Assembly (NCBI GenBank): GCA_903882935.1
Contig: CAIRZB010000084.1
Location: 1-64,000 of the forward strand
Source: an uncultured Parafilimonas sp.
Lineage (GTDB): Bacteria; Bacteroidota; Bacteroidia; Chitinophagales; Chitinophagaceae
Direction of reading: 5' to 3'
Length of the DNA: 64,000 nucleotides
Shown: positions 61,202 to 64,000 of the stretch, piece by piece
Layout of the letters: every line of letters begins with the position of its first letter
Numbering within the stretch: the first letter of the stretch is position 1
Translations under genes and position numbers: made by a program
The notes under the pieces: generated by a model
Database searches by the model: none
What the model saw: the letters and a program-made list of their open reading frames with translations, nothing else
What the model was told of the DNA's origin: nothing

Positions 61202-62380
61202 ATGAAAAAAAATGTAGCATTCTTTTTATCCATTATACTTTGCATCATCCTTTTTTCGTGTACCAACGGCCCTAGCCAATCGGGGCAGGAAACACAAAAA
61301 AATACCGGTGACACAACGCGGCCTTCTTGGGCACTTCTGCCTTTTGTTAAAACTGATTCCGCAAATCCTATATTAACACCTGGCACCGGCACCTTTTATT
61401 GCCCTGTAAAAAAAGCAAATGTTTTATGGGAGCAAAAAGACGTGTTTAACCCTGCGGTGGCTGTACGCAACGACTCTTTGTTTTTATTATACCGTGCGCA
61501 AGACAAAGTGGGCAAGCCAGCCGGCACATCCCGCATTGGACTGGCCGTAAGCACTGACGGCGTAAATTTCACCCGCATGCCCCAACCCGTGCTTTACCCA
61601 AACAACGATGCTTTTAAAAAATATGAATGGGAAGGCGGCTGTGAAGACCCCCGGCTGGTACAAGACAGCACCGGCACTTATTTTATGACCTACACGGCCT
61701 TTGACGGCAAAAATGCCAGGTTGTTGGTGGCATCATCGCAGGATTTGGTGCATTGGGTTAAACACGGGCCTGTTTTTGCAAAAGCGTTTGGTGGCAAATA
61801 CCTCAACGCTTGGTCCAAATCGGGTTCAATTGTATCCATCTATTCCAAAGGCAACATTACTGCCGCCAAAATAAACGGCAAATACTGGATGTACTGGGGC
61901 GACAAATACATTTGGGCAGCCACGTCGGATGACTTATTAAACTGGCAGCCCGTGGAAAAAGAAGCAACGGACACGACGACAAGTGCCATGCCTTTTTACG
62001 GGGCCGACATACACTTGCTTAAGCCCGTAATTAAACCACGAAATGGAAAGTTTGACAGCGACTTGGTTGAAAGTGGCCCACCGGCCATACTAACACCTGC
62101 CGGTATTGTACTATTGTACAACGGCCGCAATGTTACCGCCGTGGGCGACAAACAATTGGGCGAAGGTGCCTACGCATCGGGCCAGGTGCTGCTGGACAAA
62201 GCCAACCCATTAAAAATAATAGACCGTTTAGAAAACAATTTCTTAAAGCCTGATAAGCCGTACGAGTTTACCGGCCAGGTAAACCAGGTATGTTTTATTG
62301 AGGCATTGGCCCAGTTTAAAAACAAATGGTGGCTGTATTACGGCACCGCCGACTCCAAAATAGCCGTAGCAACAAAATAA
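61202..62380 (+). CDS. GH130-family lipoprotein (mannoside phosphorylase/mannosidase type)
   Basis: A 392-residue lipoprotein from the ATG at 61202; the lipobox is ILFSC with the acylated Cys at about residue 20. The five-bladed propeller shows GH130 features: DVFNPAVAVRNDSLFLLYRAQD and WEGGCEDPRLV, whose Asp is the catalytic acid of the family, then YMTYTAFDG and YWMYWGDKYIW. GH130 enzymes phosphorolyse or hydrolyse beta-mannosides; lipid-anchored versions in Bacteroidota include hydrolytic forms. It is surface or periplasmic. An in-frame longer frame from 61046 overlaps the previous gene and is unlikely. Next genes: heptamer array and recR. Confidence 0.88.
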   Translation: MKKNVAFFLSIILCIILFSCTNGPSQSGQETQKNTGDTTRPSWALLPFVKTDSANPILTPGTGTFYCPVKKANVLWEQKDVFNPAVAVRNDSLFLLYRAQDKVGKPAGTSRIGLAVSTDGVNFTRMPQPVLYPNNDAFKKYEWEGGCEDPRLVQDSTGTYFMTYTAFDGKNARLLVASSQDLVHWVKHGPVFAKAFGGKYLNAWSKSGSIVSIYSKGNITAAKINGKYWMYWGDKYIWAATSDDLLNWQPVEKEATDTTTSAMPFYGADIHLLKPVIKPRNGKFDSDLVESGPPAILTPAGIVLLYNGRNVTAVGDKQLGEGAYASGQVLLDKANPLKIIDRLENNFLKPDKPYEFTGQVNQVCFIEALAQFKNKWWLYYGTADSKIAVATK

Positions 62381-62505
62381 GGTCATTAGGTCAATGGTCA
62401 GAAAGGAGTATTCATGCATATGGTTGAGGCATCGCAGTGAAAAAGCTGTTGAATGGTGCAAATGACGCCGGCTTAATATTCATGACTCCTGGCTGCCTAT
62501 TCAAG

Positions 62506-62645
62506 TTTCTCCATTCACGATTGACGTTCCACGATTGACGATTCCCGTTCCACGATTGACGATTCCCGTTTCACGATTGACGATTCACGTTTCTCGTTTC
62601 ACGTTTCACGTTTCACGTTTCTCGTTTCCCGTTTCACGATTGCCC
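62506..62645 (+). repeat. 7-bp-periodic repeat array, copy 2
   Basis: Twenty consecutive heptamers without register shift, from TTTCTCC to ATTGCCC. Typical units are TTTCACG, ATTGACG, ATTCACG, ATTCCCG, TTCCACG and TTTCTCG, with the CG at positions 6-7 and TT at 2-3 nearly invariant. The array ends 20 bases before the recR ATG and reads in the same sense as that of copy 1 relative to the gene behind it. No spacer structure, so it is not a CRISPR. Confidence 0.92.
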
Positions 62646-62653
62646 TATTGGCT

Positions 62654-62661
62654 TATCTTTG
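62654..62661 (+). promoter_or_regulatory. TATCTTTG -7 element of recR
   Basis: Perfect TAnnTTTG match, only 4 bases before the recR ATG at 62666 and just after the heptamer array. The transcript would be leaderless or nearly so. Confidence 0.5.
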
Positions 62662-62665
62662 CCCA

Positions 62666-63283
62666 ATGCAATTTCCTTCAACGTTATTAGAAAATGCGGT
62701 AAACGAGTTTGCCAAGTTACCGGGTATTGGTAAAAAAACTGCCCTGCGAATGGTATTGCATTTGTTGAAACAAGACGTTGCAGCCGTGGGCCATTTTAGC
62801 GAAACGATTGCCAAAATGCGCACCGATATTAAATTTTGTACCCGTTGCCACAACATAAGTGATGGCAACTTGTGTTCCATTTGCGCCAATACCCTACGCA
62901 ACCAGCAGCTTATTTGCGTGGTGGAAAACATACGCGATGTTATTGCCATTGAAAACACCCAGCAGTTTAACGGCACTTACCATGTATTGGGCGGCATTAT
63001 ATCGCCCTTGGATGGCATAGGGCCAGACCAATTAAATATTGAGCCGTTGATAGCCCGCGTGGCGCACGAGCAAACAGAAGAACTGGTGTTTGCGTTAAGC
63101 CCTAACATACAAGGTGACACCACCATTTATTATATACAAAAAAAACTACAAAAGTACCCCTGCCGCATCACCACTATTGCCCGGGGCATCGCCTTTGGCG
63201 GAGAGTTGGAGTATGCCGATGAAATGACCCTTGCCAGAAGTCTGGCCAAACGCCTGCCTGTGGAACAATACATGAGCCATTAA
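62666..63283 (+). CDS. recR: Recombination protein RecR
   Basis: A 205-residue protein with N-terminal helix-hairpin-helix (FAKLPGIGKKTALRM), a zinc finger with C58, C61, C70 and C73 (CTRCHNISDGNLCSIC), and a Toprim domain (ICVVENIRDVIAIE, HVLGGIISPLDGIGPDQL). The C-terminus VTTIARGIAFGGELEYAD region is standard for RecR, which loads RecA on gaps with RecF/RecO. The TTG six codons upstream at 62648 overlaps the promoter-like TATCTTTG and is less likely as start. It stands next to an ECF sigma factor. Confidence 0.96.
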   Translation: MQFPSTLLENAVNEFAKLPGIGKKTALRMVLHLLKQDVAAVGHFSETIAKMRTDIKFCTRCHNISDGNLCSICANTLRNQQLICVVENIRDVIAIENTQQFNGTYHVLGGIISPLDGIGPDQLNIEPLIARVAHEQTEELVFALSPNIQGDTTIYYIQKKLQKYPCRITTIARGIAFGGELEYADEMTLARSLAKRLPVEQYMSH

Positions 63284-63443
63284 TTGCATTTGCACTGCAA
63301 AATGTTAAATGATGATGGCTTGCCTTTGTAAAGGGTGAGCGGTAAACTTACTTGCGTATTTTTGCGCAACCCCCAATTACAAACAAATTTATATGTTATA
63401 CACATCCGCATGTTCGTATAAAAGCAGTTCCCCTTAGTGCTTT

Positions 63444-63451
63444 TACCTTTG
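63444..63451 (+). promoter_or_regulatory. TACCTTTG -7 element before the sigma factor gene
   Basis: Matches TAnnTTTG exactly, about 80 bases before the start at 63532. Another match, TATTTTTG, lies at 63357-63364. Confidence 0.4.
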
Positions 63452-63531
63452 AAAAGTATTTACAGGCGGTAAACCTTTTCAGTTTTTGTGTCGTTATCCC
63501 TATTAAATAATATTGTAAGTGTAATAGCCGG

Positions 63532-64000
63532 TTGGAAAATTTGTTACATACTATCCGAAAGTGTATTGAGCAGGACAGGGTGTACCATCGTAAATTTTAC
63601 GACAGGTACTTTGGTTTTGCCATGAAGCTTGCTTTTAGGTATGTTACTGATTACGACAAAGCCAAGGACATTGTGCATGACAGCTTTATTAAAATATTTA
63701 ATAACCTACAGCACTTTACCAACAAAACAGAAAGCAGCAATGTGGAATATGCGCTGATGGCATGGATGAAACGGATTGTGATTAACACAGGTATTGACCA
63801 AATGCGCAGGCAACGGGGAACACTTGCCGTAACTGAGTTGACCGAAAACATTTGGGATGAACACGAAACGAGTGTCTCGCCAGACGACCACTTGCTTTAT
63901 AAGGAGCTGTTGCTTGAGCTTAGCAGTTTGCCGCCAACCTACAGGGTAGTTTTTAACCTACACGCGGTTGATGGCTATACACATAAGGAAATTGGCGAAA
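63532..64000 (+). CDS. ECF-type RNA polymerase sigma factor, cut by the window end
   Basis: The frame opens after a stop at 63508 and begins with TTG at 63532 (MENLLHTIRKCIEQDRVYHR). Region 2 is visible (FRYVTDYDKAKDIVHDSFIKIF) with the helix that binds the -10 element, then a linker, and region 4 begins before the edge (LPPTYRVVFNLHAVDGYTHKEIGE, given in two halves here). 156 codons are inside the window. The pattern matches Bacteroidota ECF sigma factors; an anti-sigma gene would be expected next but lies outside. No ATG is available that keeps region 2. Confidence 0.9.
   Translation, partial: MENLLHTIRKCIEQDRVYHRKFYDRYFGFAMKLAFRYVTDYDKAKDIVHDSFIKIFNNLQHFTNKTESSNVEYALMAWMKRIVINTGIDQMRRQRGTLAVTELTENIWDEHETSVSPDDHLLYKELLLELSSLPPTYRVVFNLHAVDGYTHKEIGE

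Noticed and set aside
62506-62645. CRISPR array
   Set aside because: The units are 7 bp without spacers; no repeat-spacer structure and no cas genes nearby.
1-64000. tRNA or rRNA genes
   Set aside because: Intergenic regions were read for cloverleaf and TTCGA-type T-loop patterns and rRNA-like conserved stretches; none was convincing.

Overview
The window looks like a chromosomal segment of a Bacteroidota bacterium, most likely family Chitinophagaceae or a close relative. The support is two secreted proteins ending in the type B sorting domain of the type IX secretion system (T9SS), secreted GH127/GH146 and GH130 glycosidases, Bacteroidota-type LptD and OstA-like proteins, many genes without an obvious Shine-Dalgarno sequence, and TAnnTTTG-like -7 promoter elements often only a few bases before the start codon. 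Composition is moderate (a little over 40% GC by eye) apart from one clearly AT-richer block. No tRNA, rRNA or CRISPR array was seen.

Layout. 1-0.1 kb: start of an IS1595-like transposase. 0.6-5.4 kb: two secreted beta-L-arabinofuranosidase-family enzymes. 5.8-9.3 kb: a three-gene operon covering the first three steps of trans-4-hydroxy-L-proline breakdown. 9.5-14.0 kb: an ABC / HlyD / TolC exporter whose ATPase has degenerate motifs. 15.2-17.1 kb: RNA-binding protein, fatty acid desaturase, small unknown gene. 17.7-23.1 kb: a signalling operon (8-PAS histidine kinase, CheY-like regulator, REC-PAS-DHp protein). 23.2-26.2 kb: Gfo/Idh/MocA oxidoreductase, uracil-DNA glycosylase with four cysteines, thioredoxin reductase. 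26.3-31.8 kb: an accessory block starting with a mosaic of hairpin repeats and bracketed by identical 56-bp direct repeats, carrying three short-chain dehydrogenases, a royal-jelly/yellow-type propeller protein and an AraC regulator. 31.9-33.9 kb: cysK and cysE, the latter with an attenuator-like leader. 34.0-39.7 kb: glycerate kinase, MFS transporter, lnt, alpha/beta hydrolase. 39.8-45.6 kb: two tandem T9SS type B giant proteins. 45.8-53.6 kb: SDR and an outer-membrane cluster (OstA-like, MCE/MlaD-like, amidase, LptD). 54.2-57.9 kb: AraC regulator, zinc alcohol dehydrogenase, two duplicated response regulators separated by a 46-bp perfect palindrome. 58.0-64.0 kb: TPR protein, folB, exbB-exbD, secreted unknown, GH130 lipoprotein, recR, and the start of an ECF sigma factor.

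The genes fit a heterotrophic, polymer- and amino-acid-degrading lifestyle: arabinoside and mannoside enzymes outside the cytoplasm, hydroxyproline catabolism inside (hydroxyproline and beta-L-arabinofuranose occur together in plant extensins), ExbB/ExbD for energised outer-membrane import, LptD/OstA/MCE/Lnt for envelope assembly, and large T9SS adhesin-like proteins at the surface.

The most unusual content is non-coding: two arrays of strictly 7-bp-periodic units (7081-7219 and 62506-62645), both directly upstream of a start codon and in the same sense relative to transcription; the hairpin mosaic at 26.5-26.7 kb; 56-bp direct repeats around the SDR block; a hairpin family with compensatory base changes (304-325 and 37006-37025); a candidate terminator/antiterminator before cysE; and the palindrome at 57191-57236. 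All identity statements are by eye from the sequence; no database search was run.
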